This document shows, piece by piece, positions 49,867-60,893 of a DNA stretch of 64,000 nt. The DNA comes from Ralstonia pickettii DTP0602 (GTDB taxonomy: Bacteria > Pseudomonadota > Gammaproteobacteria > Burkholderiales > Burkholderiaceae): assembly GCA_000471925.1 (NCBI GenBank), contig CP006668.1:2046001-2110000 (forward strand), written 5' to 3'. The first letter of the stretch is position 1. The number at the start of each line of letters is the position of its first letter. The position numbers and the translations under genes were made by a program. Below the pieces are notes generated by a model that worked only from the letters and a program-made list of their open reading frames with translations, had not been told where the DNA came from and did no database searches.

Positions 49867-50061
49867 TTATCGCGCCGTTTGCGTGAGCCCCATGAGTTCA
49901 GCCTGATCGGCGATCCAATCCCGGTCGACGGCAAGCTCATGGTGGCAGGCGGGACAAAGCAACGGCAGTGGCAGCTTTCCGGAGACCAGATCCTGAAGGG
50001 TCTCCGAATGCACATGACCGCACACCGTGCAGGTAAGGAAGATAGGCACGGGAGGTTTCAT
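49867..50061 (-). CDS. small zinc-ribbon protein of unknown function
   Basis: A 64-residue protein with two Cys pairs (CTVCGHVHSE and LCPACHHEL), the pattern of a zinc ribbon. ATG at 50061 has AGAGG 6 nt upstream; an upstream TTG would add five residues. It begins 7 bp after the stop of the DapA-like gene and is probably in that operon. No catalytic motif seen; perhaps a nucleic-acid or protein-binding accessory. Confidence 0.65.
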   Translation of the reverse strand: MKPPVPIFLTCTVCGHVHSETLQDLVSGKLPLPLLCPACHHELAVDRDWIADQAELMGLTQTAR

Positions 50062-50068
50062 TTCGCCT

Positions 50069-51052
50069 CTACGCAAGCGCCCGGCGCTTTGGCAACGGCC
50101 CGTCTTCCCGTTCCTTGCACGGCGGAAGCAGGGCCATGGCCTCCTCCAGCCGCTGGACCAACGCGGACCTTGCCGGCTGCAACGGCAGCCGTGTTTCCGC
50201 GGAAATCTCGCCGGAAAGCGCGAGCGCCGCCTTCACCGGCGCCGGATTGGGTTCTGAGAACATCAAGGCAATCAGTGGCGCGAGCCGGGCGAACAAGGCG
50301 CGGGCGGCGTCGACATGGCCGGTTTGCGACAGATGCAGCAGGCGCACGAAGAGATCGGGGCGGATATGCGACGACGCCGCGATGACTCCGGCACCGCCGC
50401 CAAGCAGATGATCCAGCATGGCGGCGTCCTCGCCACACATCACGGTGGCCTGCGGATCGTCAGAAAGCGCGGCGAGGTTGCCGCTGTCGCACTCTTTCAC
50501 CGCGGCGATGCGCGGATGGGCAAGCAGAGATCGGATCAGCGCGGGCGACATCTCGCATCCGGTCCGCTTCGGGACGTTGTACAGCATCAGCGGGCGGCCC
50601 GTAACACGCGCCACTTCGTTGAAATGCCAGGTGATGCCCTCATCGGACGGGCGCAGGTAGTAAGGAGGCGGCACCAGGTAGCCAGCCAGGTCGAAGGCAT
50701 CGAGTTCGGCAACCTGCGCGCAGACTGTGCGCGTATCCACCGCGCCCACGCCGGCCATCACCGGCAGTTCGCCATGAACGGCCTCGAGCACGGCTGCCGT
50801 GAAGGCTTGCCGTTCATGGCTCGCAAGCAGGCTTCCCTCGCCCGTCGTGCCGAGGATGACCAGCCCGTTCACGCCTGCCTCGGCATAGCGCTCGGCCAGC
50901 CTGGCGGCTGCCGGCAGGTCGAGCGCCCCGGCGCGCATCGGCGTGACCATGGGCACCCAGATGCCCCACGGCGACGTCCGGAGGCCCGCATCGATGCCGA
51001 CCCAGGCGCGGACGGCGGCACCGGAGAAACTCTCCTCATCAGTGCGCCACAT
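50069..51052 (-). CDS. DapA-family aldolase-lyase, second copy
   Basis: A 327-residue class I aldolase: GLVILGTTGEGSLLASHERQ, PYYLRPSDEGI, catalytic Tyr in MLYNVPKRTG, and Schiff-base Lys in IAAVKECDSGN. The longer frame back to 51292 is rejected because MWRTDEESF has family character and lies 2 bp from the upstream gene's stop. Compared with the DapA-like enzyme at 3270, the YNVPGRT and GLKDATGD motifs are altered (NVPKRT, AVKECDSG), so this copy is likely a different lyase, for instance for a hydroxy-keto acid. Confidence 0.85.
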   Translation of the reverse strand: MWRTDEESFSGAAVRAWVGIDAGLRTSPWGIWVPMVTPMRAGALDLPAAARLAERYAEAGVNGLVILGTTGEGSLLASHERQAFTAAVLEAVHGELPVMAGVGAVDTRTVCAQVAELDAFDLAGYLVPPPYYLRPSDEGITWHFNEVARVTGRPLMLYNVPKRTGCEMSPALIRSLLAHPRIAAVKECDSGNLAALSDDPQATVMCGEDAAMLDHLLGGGAGVIAASSHIRPDLFVRLLHLSQTGHVDAARALFARLAPLIALMFSEPNPAPVKAALALSGEISAETRLPLQPARSALVQRLEEAMALLPPCKEREDGPLPKRRALA

Positions 51053-51054
51053 GC

Positions 51055-51438
51055 TTACTCTCCCAAGGCTGTGGTGGTCCCGAACTCCGCGGCCGGCAAA
51101 GCCATCATGATGGCGTGCATGGCGGCGTCGCGGTCGCCGCGAGCCAGATCCACTTGCATCGTGGTTTGCCCGTGCCGGTAGTCCACCTTGACCACATAGG
51201 CGCGCGCAAGCTCGCCCAGTGCCCGGTGCATGGTCTGCCGCAGCGCGAACACATCGATGGAGGCCACGGCAAGGCGCAGCCGGATGCGGCATGGCGCCTG
51301 CAGCGGAACCGTCCGCAGTGCGGTCACGGTGCCTTCGCCACTATGCAAGGCGGTACGTCGGGGAACGGTGTCAACGGCCAGGCTTGACTGTCGCATGATT
51401 CGGTGGACCCTCGCGGTAGCGGGTCGCGTGTTGGACAT
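51055..51438 (-). CDS. small conserved hypothetical protein with ACT-like C-terminal half
   Basis: A 127-residue protein. The C-terminal half (LQAPCRIRLRLAVASIDVFA, then TMHRALGELARAYVVKV and TTMQVDLARGDRDAAMHAIM) has the beta-alpha-beta rhythm of ferredoxin-like or ACT domains. It lies 2 bp before the DapA-like gene, so it is in its operon. No exact match known. A regulatory subunit binding an amino acid for the neighbouring lyase is one guess. Confidence 0.6.
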   Translation of the reverse strand: MSNTRPATARVHRIMRQSSLAVDTVPRRTALHSGEGTVTALRTVPLQAPCRIRLRLAVASIDVFALRQTMHRALGELARAYVVKVDYRHGQTTMQVDLARGDRDAAMHAIMMALPAAEFGTTTALGE

Positions 51439-51538
51439 GGCTTTATGCTAGCCAGCGCCGTCTAAATTTGATGCAAGGATATGGGGCCGGGGTGTTAAAT
51501 CGGCATCAAAACCGGCGGCGCTGGCAAGGCTCACGCGC

Positions 51539-52315
51539 TCAGAACGTCTTCGTCAGCGAAGCCCAGGCCGTGCCACGCCCCATGTAGCGGCCCTTGGCAT
51601 TGGTGTACACGGCCTTGTCGGCGTTGGTGTCAATGTAGGCCACCGCCAGCGAGAAGCCCTTGCCCAGGTCCTTCGTCAGGCCGATCTTCCAGTCCACATA
51701 CGATGCATTGGCTACCTGCACCTTCTGGTAGCCCACATGCGTATTCAGCGTCAGGTCCCAGAAGTTCAACGGCACGTTGGCCGACAGGTCGATGTACCAG
51801 CTGTGCTTGCTGTCAGCGAAGCCGAAGAGATTGGTTGGCGCATAGGAGTACTTCAAAGTCACCGGACCATAGCCCAGGCCTGCGTACACCTCGGTGGTAT
51901 ATGGCCGCGTGTAGCTGGCCGGATAGTCGCCCGGGTAGTAGTACTGCAGCACCCCGATGTCGTAGCTCCAGTCTCCGCCGAACGTGCTCTTGTAGCCCCC
52001 GTAGAAATCCATTTCGATCGGTGCCGACACCTCGGCATTGCTGTCGCCCAGCCAGCTGATGCTCGAGTTCCAGTTGCCGAGGTAGAAGCCGCTCGAATGG
52101 CTGTAGTCGAAACCGCCCTGGATCGCGGGCCGGCGATTTGTCTGCATCAGGCCACGGTAGCGATAATCGGTGGCCACGGAGACATTGGCCGTGAACGTAT
52201 GCGCCGACGTCTCTGCGTCTGGCTGGGATTGGGCCATGGCGGGCATGGCGGCGAACGTGAAGAGAGCGGGGACGGAACACGCAAGCAGCGCGGCGGTCTG
52301 GCGCAGTACAGGCAT
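51539..52315 (-). CDS. TorF-type putative porin (TIGR02001 family)
   Basis: A 258-residue outer-membrane protein: signal peptide (residues 1-28, PAMAQ), then alternating beta-strand sequence with the family motif VATDYRYRGLMQTNRRPAIQ and ending in Phe (LTKTF), typical for barrel insertion. The frame is open to 52447; the Met at 52315 starts the signal peptide. It follows the kdpE stop by about 130 bp in the same direction but probably has its own promoter; such porins are often exchanged with transporter or copper-related loci. Confidence 0.8.
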   Translation of the reverse strand: MPVLRQTAALLACSVPALFTFAAMPAMAQSQPDAETSAHTFTANVSVATDYRYRGLMQTNRRPAIQGGFDYSHSSGFYLGNWNSSISWLGDSNAEVSAPIEMDFYGGYKSTFGGDWSYDIGVLQYYYPGDYPASYTRPYTTEVYAGLGYGPVTLKYSYAPTNLFGFADSKHSWYIDLSANVPLNFWDLTLNTHVGYQKVQVANASYVDWKIGLTKDLGKGFSLAVAYIDTNADKAVYTNAKGRYMGRGTAWASLTKTF

Positions 52316-52443
52316 TTTTGTTGTGGCGGAAGTTGATGGAATCCCGTTACGACGGGCATCGCCACGATATGGATTTACGCCTAAAAACGGTATCAAAACC
52401 CGCCGTGCCGCCATCCAAATACGGTAAAGATCCGCAATCCGAA

Positions 52444-53139
52444 TCACCCGGCAAAACGGTAACCCAGCCCGATTTCGGTCAGCAAATGGGCCGGCTGGGC
52501 TGGGTCCGCTTCAAGCTTGTGCCGCAAATGTCCCATGTACACGCGCAGGTACTGGCTGCTCTCGGACTGCGCAGGTCCCCACACCTCACGCAGCAGTTCA
52601 CGGTGTGTCATGACCTTGCCGCGGTGGGCAATCAGCACCGCCAGCAGGCGATACTCGATCGGGGTCAGGTGCACGGACTCTCCGGAGCGGGTGACCACAC
52701 GGTTCGCCAGGTCGACCTGGACGTCCCCGAACGTGACATGGTGGGTGCCGTGGGCATTGGCCCTGGCATGCCGGCGCAGCAGCACGCGCACGCGCGCCAC
52801 CAGCTCGCCGACGCCGAATGGCTTGGTCAGGTAGTCGTCCGCCCCGGCATCCAGCGCGCCGATCTTGTCGGCTTCCCCGCTGCGCGCGGATAGTACGAGG
52901 ATCGGCACCTCGGTCCACGTGCGCATTTCACGGATCAGCTGCACGCCATCGCCGTCCGGCAACCCCAGGTCGAGTATGACAAGGTCGGGCTGCCGCGTAC
53001 CCGATTCGATCAGTCCGCGCTTGAGCGTTTCCGCCTCGTGCACGGTGCAGCCTTCCGACTCCAGCGTCGCGCGGACAAAGCGCCGGATATGGGGCTCGTC
53101 CTCCACCAGCAGGATCGTCGGGGAAAAATCGAATGGCAT
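52444..53139 (-). CDS. kdpE: KdpE, potassium-responsive response regulator
   Basis: A 231-residue OmpR-type regulator. Receiver: acidic patch ED (13-14), phospho-acceptor Asp57 in LVILDLGLPDG, switch Lys106 in DYLTKPFG; winged-helix output VHLTPIEYRLLAVLIAHRGK, WGPAQSESSQYLRVYMGHLR. It activates kdpFABC when phosphorylated by KdpD. It closes the seven-gene operon. The sites proposed for it are at 61223-61244 and 61394-61436. Confidence 0.95.
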   Translation of the reverse strand: MPFDFSPTILLVEDEPHIRRFVRATLESEGCTVHEAETLKRGLIESGTRQPDLVILDLGLPDGDGVQLIREMRTWTEVPILVLSARSGEADKIGALDAGADDYLTKPFGVGELVARVRVLLRRHARANAHGTHHVTFGDVQVDLANRVVTRSGESVHLTPIEYRLLAVLIAHRGKVMTHRELLREVWGPAQSESSQYLRVYMGHLRHKLEADPAQPAHLLTEIGLGYRFAG

Positions 53140-53188
53140 GAACTCTCTCTAGTCAGCGTTGCGGTGTTTCGTGTTGCGTATATCGATA

Positions 53189-56038
53189 CTAGCCCACAGG
53201 CTCAGGCTCAGGCTCCAGGGCCGGCGGATTGCCGCGCGGCAATGCCACCATGAAGCGCGCGCCCGCCTGCCCGCGCGGGCGCTCCGGCCGCTGCGCCGGC
53301 TCCACCCAGATGCGGCCGCCATGGGCCTGGACGATGGCCTCGCAGACGGCGAGGCCAAGCCCGACGCCCGCGGTCGCGGACTCGCGCTCGCCGCGGGTGA
53401 ATTTCTCGAAGATCTGCCGCTCCTTGCCGCCCGGCACACCCGGGCCGTCATCCTCGACCGCGATCCTGATTTCAGCATCGACCGGCGCCGCCCACAAGCG
53501 GATCTCGGTTCCCGCCGGCGTGTACTTGGCAGCATTCTCCAGCAGGTTGCACAGCACGCGCTCCATCAGCACGGCGTCGCATTCCACCAGGGGCACGCCG
53601 GACAGATCGGCGACGACGACGCGATGGCGCACCAGCGCGTCGCGCATGGCAGCGAGGCTGGCGCCGACGAGCTCCTCCACCGACTGCCACTCCATACTCG
53701 TGCGGACATCGCGGCTCTGCAGCCTGGCCATATCGAGCAGATTGACCACCATCGTCCGCATCCGCCTTGCCTGCTCCAGCATGGCGGCTACCGTCTCGTC
53801 CAGCGGGGGTGCCAGTGCGGGCACACTGCGCTGCATGGTCTCGGCCATGCCTATGAGGCTCGTCAACGGGGTTCGCAGGTCGTGCGAAACGGCTGCCAAC
53901 AAGGAACTGCGCAGGCGCTCCGACTCCATCGACAGCAGCGCCTGCTGTGCCACGTCGACGTAGTGCAAGCGTTCGATGGCGATCGCGATCAGCGTGCAGA
54001 ACACGTCGACCTGCCGCCGCAGCGCGGGTTGCGCAAAGGCGTGCGCGGCCGCGGGCTCCACCGCCAGGACGCCACGCGTCTGCATCGGCGCCTTCAACGG
54101 CACGTACAGCACGGTGCTGCCGGGCAAGGTATGGGTGCCGGTGCCCGCCGGCTGGCCATGAGCGAAGACCCACTCCGCCAGCACGCGGTCGATCGAGTCG
54201 GTTCGGGCCGCCGTGTCTTGTTGCGCGGCATCCGACACCGGCGCCAGCAAGCGCCCGTCGGGTGAAACCAGGAAGAAGGCCGAGTTGGCATCGAACGCCG
54301 CGCGCAGGAACCGGCTGCCGATCGAGACGATCTGGTCCGGCATCAACGCCGCGGACAGCTCCCGGGCCAGCTCGTACAGCGTGCGCGCATCTTCCTCGCG
54401 CTGGACGGCCACCTGCGCCTGTTCGCGCATGCCAGCCATCAGCTGCCCGATGACCAGGCCCACGGAAAGCAGTACCAGGAAGGTCAGCAGATACTGCACG
54501 TCGCTGACGGCGAATGACAGCCGCGGCGGCACGAAGAAGAAGTCGAAAGCGGCCACGGCCAGCACCGAAGCCAACGCCGAAGGTCCGCGCCCATGGCGCA
54601 GCGCCACCCCGACCACCGCCACAAGGAACAGCATGGCAATGTTGACGACGTCAAACCAGGGAAACGCCAGCGCCGACAGCGCGGTGGCGCCCGCGCACCA
54701 TACCACTGCCCACAGGTAGTCTTTGCGGGTCGCACCGTCGGTGGCCTGCTGCGCCTCCGGCGCTTCGGCGGCATGGCGCGGCCGGATATCGGCCCGGGTC
54801 GTGTCGGCCGCCACGCGGATGATATCGATCTCCGGGCAGCCGAGCGCCAGCGCATCGGCAAAACTGCGGCGCCCGAACAGCCACGCCGGGGCACTGACAA
54901 ACGGCGACAGGGCGCGCTCGAGGAGCGAACGCGCCCGCTCGGCAACGGACGCGCCGCCCCGGCGCCAGTCTGCCGGCGCGCGACCGATCACCACCTTGGT
55001 CAGGTTATGGCGACGCACATACCCGACCACAGCCTGGACCATGTCATTGCCAGCCAGTGTCTCGGTGCGCGCGCCCAGTTCTTCGGCAAGGCGCATTGCC
55101 GTCTGCAGGCGCAGCTTCGCCGCATTGGATGGCGGCGCCAGTCTCGGTGTAGCGATGGTCACCACGTGCCAGTCGCAATCGAGCTGGCCGGCCAGCCGCC
55201 GCGCGCTCTTGACGACCTGCTCCGCATCGTCGCCGCTGCCGATGCAGGCGAGCACGGCCTCGCGCGTGCGCCAGACCGACTGCACGGATTCAGACTGGCG
55301 CCATGCCCGGACATCGTCGTCGACGCGGTCCGCCGTCCGACGCAACGCCAGCTCGCGCAGCGCGATCAGGTTGCCTTTGCGAAAGAAATTGCGCGCCGCG
55401 TGCCGCGCCTGCTCCGGCAGGTAGACCTTGCCCTCCTTCAGCCGGTGCAGCAGTTCATCGGCGGGCAGGTCCACCAGCACGACTTCGTCCGCGCTGTCGA
55501 AAACAATGTCCGGCACCGTTTCCCACACGCGAATGCCGGTGATGCCCCCAACCGCTTGGTTCAGGCTATCCAGGTGCTGCACATTGACCGTGGTCCAGAC
55601 GTCGATGCCGGCCGCCTGCAACTCCTGTATATCCTGCCACCGCTTGGGATGACGGCACCCCGGCGCATTGGAATGTGCAAGCTCGTCAACCAGGATCAGC
55701 GTGGGATGGCGGGCCAGCGCTCCATCCAGGTCGAATTCCTTGAGCACCCGGTCGCGATATGGCACCTCCTTCATCGGCAGCCGCTCGACGCCGGCGACCA
55801 GCGCCTCGGTCTCCGCGCGGCCGTGGGTCTCGACGATGCCAATGACGACATCCGTGCCCTGCGCCGACGCCGCCCGCGCCGCGGTAAGCATGGCAAAGGT
55901 CTTGCCTACCCCGGCCGAAGCGCCAAAGTAGACCCGCAGCCTGCCGCGCGCTGCACGCTCCCCTTCGGCCTGGACCATCTGGAGCAGCGCATCGGGATCG
56001 GGCCGCCCGGCGGCTTCGCGGAATTCGGCATCAGGCAT
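53189..56038 (-). CDS. kdpD: KdpD, potassium-sensing histidine kinase
   Basis: A 949-residue membrane kinase. Order: KdpD domain with Walker A GASAGVGKT (39-47), a Usp-like module (residues 250-370), four transmembrane helices (around 460-560), a GAF-like region, phospho-acceptor His in AAVSHDLRTPLTSL, and ATPase domain (NLLENAAKYTP, DDGPGVP, TAGVGLGLAV). It autophosphorylates at low K+ and passes phosphate to KdpE. It is longer than the E. coli protein (894 residues). It overlaps nothing: 53 bp from kdpC and 49 bp from kdpE. Confidence 0.95.
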   Translation of the reverse strand: MPDAEFREAAGRPDPDALLQMVQAEGERAARGRLRVYFGASAGVGKTFAMLTAARAASAQGTDVVIGIVETHGRAETEALVAGVERLPMKEVPYRDRVLKEFDLDGALARHPTLILVDELAHSNAPGCRHPKRWQDIQELQAAGIDVWTTVNVQHLDSLNQAVGGITGIRVWETVPDIVFDSADEVVLVDLPADELLHRLKEGKVYLPEQARHAARNFFRKGNLIALRELALRRTADRVDDDVRAWRQSESVQSVWRTREAVLACIGSGDDAEQVVKSARRLAGQLDCDWHVVTIATPRLAPPSNAAKLRLQTAMRLAEELGARTETLAGNDMVQAVVGYVRRHNLTKVVIGRAPADWRRGGASVAERARSLLERALSPFVSAPAWLFGRRSFADALALGCPEIDIIRVAADTTRADIRPRHAAEAPEAQQATDGATRKDYLWAVVWCAGATALSALAFPWFDVVNIAMLFLVAVVGVALRHGRGPSALASVLAVAAFDFFFVPPRLSFAVSDVQYLLTFLVLLSVGLVIGQLMAGMREQAQVAVQREEDARTLYELARELSAALMPDQIVSIGSRFLRAAFDANSAFFLVSPDGRLLAPVSDAAQQDTAARTDSIDRVLAEWVFAHGQPAGTGTHTLPGSTVLYVPLKAPMQTRGVLAVEPAAAHAFAQPALRRQVDVFCTLIAIAIERLHYVDVAQQALLSMESERLRSSLLAAVSHDLRTPLTSLIGMAETMQRSVPALAPPLDETVAAMLEQARRMRTMVVNLLDMARLQSRDVRTSMEWQSVEELVGASLAAMRDALVRHRVVVADLSGVPLVECDAVLMERVLCNLLENAAKYTPAGTEIRLWAAPVDAEIRIAVEDDGPGVPGGKERQIFEKFTRGERESATAGVGLGLAVCEAIVQAHGGRIWVEPAQRPERPRGQAGARFMVALPRGNPPALEPEPEPVG

Positions 56039-56091
56039 GGGAAGGCTCGCTCCCGGTCAGGGCTGCATGCATGGCGCTGCCGTCATCGTCT

Positions 56092-56718
56092 TCATCGCTT
56101 CGGCGCAATGCCGTCCAGCGCCAGGTTCAGCTTCAGGACATTGACCCCCGGCTCGCCCAGAACCGGCAGCAGCGGCGCCTCGGTATGCGCGGCGATCAGC
56201 TGCTTCACCTGTTCGACGGGAATCCCGCGGATGCGGGCCACGCGCGCCGCCTGGTATTCGGCCGCGGCGGGACTGATATGCGGATCGAGGCCGCTACCGG
56301 ATGCCGTGGCCAGGTCCACGGGTACCGGCGCCTGGTTGTCCGGATCGGCGGCGTGCAGCGCGTCGATGCGCGCGCGGGCCGTGTCGGTCAGCGCCGGGTT
56401 GGTGGGGCCCAGGTTCGAGCCGACCGACGCCGCAGGGTTATACGGCATGGGCGCCGTCGCCGACAACCGGCCCCAGAAGTACTTCGGGTCGGAGAACGGC
56501 TGGCCGATGAGTTCGGAGCCGATGGGCTTGCCGTCCTTCTCGATCAGCGAGCCCCCTGCCTGGTGCGGGAACACGACTTTCGAAATCGCGGTAATCACGC
56601 CCGGATACAACAGGCCGGTCAACAGCGACAGCGCGACGAACACCACCAGCATCGGCCTCGCAAGGCCCGCCTGCACGGGTTGCGGTGCGGGCTGGGGAGA
56701 TTGCACTTGGGTAATCAT
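56092..56718 (-). CDS. kdpC: KdpC, potassium ATPase accessory subunit
   Basis: A 208-residue inner-membrane protein with one N-terminal helix ([20 protein letters not shown]) and a large external domain: [40 protein letters not shown] and [20 protein letters not shown] are diagnostic. It increases K+ affinity of the KdpFABC pump. GGAG precedes the ATG. It lies 23 bp after kdpB. Confidence 0.95.
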   Translation of the reverse strand: MITQVQSPQPAPQPVQAGLARPMLVVFVALSLLTGLLYPGVITAISKVVFPHQAGGSLIEKDGKPIGSELIGQPFSDPKYFWGRLSATAPMPYNPAASVGSNLGPTNPALTDTARARIDALHAADPDNQAPVPVDLATASGSGLDPHISPAAAEYQAARVARIRGIPVEQVKQLIAAHTEAPLLPVLGEPGVNVLKLNLALDGIAPKR

Positions 56719-56741
56719 GAGAACTCCGAATCGTAGGGAAA

Positions 56742-58970
56742 TCAGATCCAGCCAAACAGCGCAAGGACCATGTCGATCAACTTGATGCCGGCAAACGGCA
56801 CCAGGATGCCGCCAAGACCGTAGATCAGCAGGTTGCGGCGCAGCAGCACCGCCGCACCCAACGGCCGGTAGACAACGCCCTTGAGCGCGAGCGGAATCAG
56901 CACGACGATGATCAGCGCATTGAAGATCACGGCAGACATGATGGCCGAGGCCGGCGTGGCAAGCCCCATCACATTCAGCAGGTTGAGCTGCGGATACGTG
57001 GTGGCAAATGCCGCCGGGATGATGGCGAAATACTTGGCGATGTCGTTGGCAACGCTGAAGGTTGTCAGCGAGCCGCGCGTCATCAGCATCTGCTTGCCGA
57101 TCTCGACGATCTCGATCAGCTTGGTCGGGTTGCTGTCCAGGTCCACCATGTTGCCGGCTTCCTTGGCCGCCTGCGTGCCGCTGTTCATCGCCACGGCGAC
57201 GTCGGCCTGGGCCAGCGCCGGCGCATCGTTAGTGCCGTCGCCGGTCATCGCCACCAGTCGCCCGTCGGTCTGGTACTGGCGGATCAGCTTGAGCTTGGCT
57301 TCCGGCGTGGCCTCGGCCAGGAAGTCATCGACGCCGGCTTCCGCGGCGATCGAGGCTGCGGTCAGGCGGTTGTCGCCGGTGATCATCACGGTCTTGATGC
57401 CCATCTTGCGCAGCTCGCCAAAGCGCTCGCGGATGCCGGTCTTGACGATGTCCTTCAGCTCGATCACGCCCAGCACACGCACATCGTCACCCCGGGCGTC
57501 AGCCACCACCAGCGGCGTGCTGCCGACGCGCGCCACCTCATCCACGGCCTGCAATACGGCATCCGGGTACTTGCCGGCGCGCTCGGTGACGTAGCGGCGC
57601 ACGGCATCCGCTGCGCCCTTGCGTACGTGGCGTTCGCCGCCATTGCCCAGGTCGACGCCGCTCATGCGGGTCTGGGCCGTGAACGGTACGAACTCCGGCT
57701 TCAGTTTGGCCATCTCCGGCGCCGCCAACCCCGGCTGCTGCCGGGCGAGCGTGACGATGCTGCGGCCTTCCGGGGTCTCGTCGGCCAGCGACGACAGCCA
57801 GGCCGCTTCCGCGAGCTGCAGCAGCGACACGCCCGGTGCCGGGATAAAGCGCGATGCCTGGCGGTTGCCGTGGGTGATCGTGCCGGTCTTGTCGAGCAGC
57901 AGCACATCCACGTCACCGGCGGCTTCGACGGCACGGCCCGACGTTGCGATCACGTTCGCTTCCATCATCCGGCTCATGCCAGCGACACCGATTGCCGACA
58001 GCAGGCCGCCGATGGTGGTCGGGATCAGGCAGACCAGCAGCGCCACCAGCACGGTGATCGTCACCGGCACGCCAGCCTTGGTCACCAGCACGCTGTAGAG
58101 CGAGAACGGCTGCAGCGTGGCCGTGGCCAGCAGCAGTACGAGGGTCAGGCCGACCAGCAGGATCGTCAGGGCCAGCTCGTTCGGGGTCTTCTGCCGCTTG
58201 GCGCCTTCGACCATCGTGATCATGCGGTCGATGAAGCTCTCGCCCGGGTTGGTCGTGATGCGTACTACGATCCAGTCGGACAGCACGCGCGTGCCGCCGG
58301 TCACGGACGAGAAATCGCCGCCGGACTCGCGGATCACCGGTGCCGATTCGCCCGTGATCGCGCTTTCGTCGACCGAGGCCACGCCGTCGATCACTTCCCC
58401 GTCCCCAGGGATCATGTCGCCGGCTTCCACCAGCACGACGTCGCCACGGCGCAGCGCCGTGGCCGCACGGGCCTCCGTGGCACTGCCACGCTTGCCTTCC
58501 TTCAGCACGCGCGCGGTGACGGTCGTCTTCAGGCCGCGCAGCGCCTCGGCCTGCTGCTTGCTCCGCCCTTCCGCCAATGCCTCGGCAAAGTTGGCGAACA
58601 GCACCGTAAACCACAGCCAGACCGATACCGCCAGGATGAAGCCCGCGCTCTCGCCGCCAGGGGCAGCCGCGGGCGCGAACATCGCCCGCAGGAAGAGGAT
58701 GGTCGTCAGGATGCTGCCGACGTAGACCACGAACATCACCGGGTTGCGCAACTGGTCCCGCGGCGATAGTTTCCTGAGGGCCGCAACGAGCGCAGGCTTC
58801 ACCAGTTCCGGCGCGAACATGCTGCGCGCCGGCGGGCGATGCGGATGATGATGCGTGCCGCGTTGCTGGCCGGAGACCGGCGCGACCTTGGCAGGAAGCG
58901 TGTTGGAGGAAGCAGCGTCCGGCGTCTTGCCGCCGCGCTTGGCCGATGGGGCCATCGAATCATGTTGCAT
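56742..58970 (-). CDS. kdpB: KdpB, P-type ATPase catalytic subunit
   Basis: A 742-residue P-type ATPase. TGES (206-209), phosphorylated Asp360 in DKTGTITHG, hinge [20 protein letters not shown], and transmembrane segments on both sides. The N-terminus is about 55 residues longer than E. coli KdpB (His-rich: THHHPHRPP); the ATG at 58970 has CGGAG upstream, so the extension appears translated, though Met51 is an alternative. It couples ATP hydrolysis to K+ uptake through KdpA. Confidence 0.95.
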   Translation of the reverse strand: MQHDSMAPSAKRGGKTPDAASSNTLPAKVAPVSGQQRGTHHHPHRPPARSMFAPELVKPALVAALRKLSPRDQLRNPVMFVVYVGSILTTILFLRAMFAPAAAPGGESAGFILAVSVWLWFTVLFANFAEALAEGRSKQQAEALRGLKTTVTARVLKEGKRGSATEARAATALRRGDVVLVEAGDMIPGDGEVIDGVASVDESAITGESAPVIRESGGDFSSVTGGTRVLSDWIVVRITTNPGESFIDRMITMVEGAKRQKTPNELALTILLVGLTLVLLLATATLQPFSLYSVLVTKAGVPVTITVLVALLVCLIPTTIGGLLSAIGVAGMSRMMEANVIATSGRAVEAAGDVDVLLLDKTGTITHGNRQASRFIPAPGVSLLQLAEAAWLSSLADETPEGRSIVTLARQQPGLAAPEMAKLKPEFVPFTAQTRMSGVDLGNGGERHVRKGAADAVRRYVTERAGKYPDAVLQAVDEVARVGSTPLVVADARGDDVRVLGVIELKDIVKTGIRERFGELRKMGIKTVMITGDNRLTAASIAAEAGVDDFLAEATPEAKLKLIRQYQTDGRLVAMTGDGTNDAPALAQADVAVAMNSGTQAAKEAGNMVDLDSNPTKLIEIVEIGKQMLMTRGSLTTFSVANDIAKYFAIIPAAFATTYPQLNLLNVMGLATPASAIMSAVIFNALIIVVLIPLALKGVVYRPLGAAVLLRRNLLIYGLGGILVPFAGIKLIDMVLALFGWI

Positions 58971-59072
58971 GGTTTCTCCGCAATCCGCTGGAAACGCCCG
59001 GCACCTCGCCTGTGAGGCAGTGCAGGTACCGGACGTGTACGAATGCTCGATATCTCTTCGTCAGTAGTCGCC

Positions 59073-60893
59073 TTACTTCGCCGCGGTTGCCATCACCGCG
59101 CCCTGGAGCTGCTCGGCAACCGGCCCGAGCGCCAGTGCCGGCACATAGGTGAGCGCGCCGACCATCAGTACCGTCCCCACCAGCAGCACGACAAACAACG
59201 GGCCGTGCGTCGGCATCGTGCCGCCGCTGGGCGGCACGCGCTTCTTGGCCGCGAGCGAGCCCGCCAGCGCAAGGACCGGGATGATGATCCAGAACCGGCC
59301 GAACCACATGGCCGCCGCCAGCAGCGTGTTGTAGAACGGCGTGTTGGCAGAGAGGCCCGCAAAGGCGCTGCCGTTGTTATTGGCCGCCGACGAGAGCGCA
59401 TAAAGGATCTCCGAGAAGCCGTGCGTGCCGGGATTGAAGACGCCCGCGCGCCCTGCTTCGGCCATGACCGCCACCGAGGTGCCGAGCAGCACCAGCAGCG
59501 GCGTGACCAGGATCGCCACGGCAGTCATCTTCATTTCGTAGGCTTCGATCTTCTTGCCGAGGTACTCCGGCGTGCGGCCGATCATCAGGCCGGCGATGAA
59601 GACAGCGAGCACTGCATAGACCAGCATGCCGTACAGCCCCGAGCCGACCCCGCCGAACACCACTTCGCCCAGTTGCATCAGCAGCATCGGCACCAGCCCG
59701 CCAATGGCGGTGAACGAGTCATGCATCGCATTGACCGCGCCGCACGATGCCGCGGTCGTGATGGTGGCGAACAGCGCCGACGCCGCAATGCCGAAGCGCG
59801 TTTCCTTGCCTTCCATATTGCCGCCCGCCTGCAACAGGGAGCTGGCATGGTCGACCGGCAAGCCGGACAGCGCAGGATTGGCCATCTGCTCGGACATTGC
59901 GGCGACGCAAGCCATGGCGACAAAGATCACTGTCATGGAAGCCAGCACCGCCACCCCCTGTCGCCTGTCCCCCACCATCTCGCCGAAAGTGAAGCACAGG
60001 GCCGCCGGGATCAGGAAGATCGCCAGCATCTGGATAAAGTTGGCCAGGGCATTCGGGTTCTCGAACGGATGCGCCGAGTTGGCATTGAAGAAGCCGCCGC
60101 CGTTGGTGCCCAGCATCTTGATGGCCTCTTGCGAGGCGACCGGACCCATGGCCAGCGTCTGCTTGTCCGTCTTCAGGTCTTCCGTCACCGGCTTGCCCTG
60201 TGCATCGAGCACCGGCTGCCCGGCGGCATCGACCTTGGGCTGGGTGTATTCGACTGGCGTGACGAGGCTGACTTCCTTGTAGGCATCGAAATTCTGGATC
60301 ACGCCCTGGCTGACCAGTGCCAGCGCGATCACCGTCGAAATCGGCACCAGGACATACAGGGTGATCCGGGTCATATCGACCCAGAAGTTGCCGATTGTGG
60401 CCGCGCTCTGGCGCGCGAAGCCGCGGATCAGCGCGAAGACCACGGCGATGCCGGTCGCGGCGGACAGGAAATTCTGCACGGTGAGTGCGAGCATCTGCAT
60501 CAGATAGCCCATGGTCGACTCGCCGGCATAGCCCTGCCAGTTCGTATTACTGACAAAGCTGATGGCCGTGTTGAAGGCCGAGTCTGGCGTGACCGCGCCG
60601 AAGCCTTGCGGATTCAGCGGCAGCATGCCCTGCAGGCGCTGCAGCGCATAGACCGCCACAACCCCAAGCAGGTTGAACGCCAGGACGGCGATGGTGTACT
60701 GCTTCCACCCCATCTCGGTATCGGCACGCACGCCGCCCAGGCGATACAGCAGCCGCTCCAGCGGACGGCCCCAGACAGTCAGCGAATAGTTGCCGTCCTC
60801 CACCGCACGCCGGAGATAGCGTCCGAGAAATGGAGCGCACGCCAGCAGGATGGCGAGATAGAGGACCAGCAGGCCCACGAATTGGGAGGACAT
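59073..60893 (-). CDS. kdpA: KdpA, potassium-translocating subunit
   Basis: A 606-residue membrane channel-like protein with about ten helices; selectivity-filter-like segments include [19 protein letters not shown] and the [15 protein letters not shown] region. The frame is open to 61070, but [20 protein letters not shown] is the family start. The ATG overlaps the kdpF stop (TGATG). It takes K+ from the periplasm and passes it to KdpB. Confidence 0.95.
   Translation of the reverse strand: MSSQFVGLLVLYLAILLACAPFLGRYLRRAVEDGNYSLTVWGRPLERLLYRLGGVRADTEMGWKQYTIAVLAFNLLGVVAVYALQRLQGMLPLNPQGFGAVTPDSAFNTAISFVSNTNWQGYAGESTMGYLMQMLALTVQNFLSAATGIAVVFALIRGFARQSAATIGNFWVDMTRITLYVLVPISTVIALALVSQGVIQNFDAYKEVSLVTPVEYTQPKVDAAGQPVLDAQGKPVTEDLKTDKQTLAMGPVASQEAIKMLGTNGGGFFNANSAHPFENPNALANFIQMLAIFLIPAALCFTFGEMVGDRRQGVAVLASMTVIFVAMACVAAMSEQMANPALSGLPVDHASSLLQAGGNMEGKETRFGIAASALFATITTAASCGAVNAMHDSFTAIGGLVPMLLMQLGEVVFGGVGSGLYGMLVYAVLAVFIAGLMIGRTPEYLGKKIEAYEMKMTAVAILVTPLLVLLGTSVAVMAEAGRAGVFNPGTHGFSEILYALSSAANNNGSAFAGLSANTPFYNTLLAAAMWFGRFWIIIPVLALAGSLAAKKRVPPSGGTMPTHGPLFVVLLVGTVLMVGALTYVPALALGPVAEQLQGAVMATAAK

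Noticed and set aside
54593..56785. Plus-strand frame of 730 codons
   Set aside because: Antisense to kdpD and kdpC; no domain seen.
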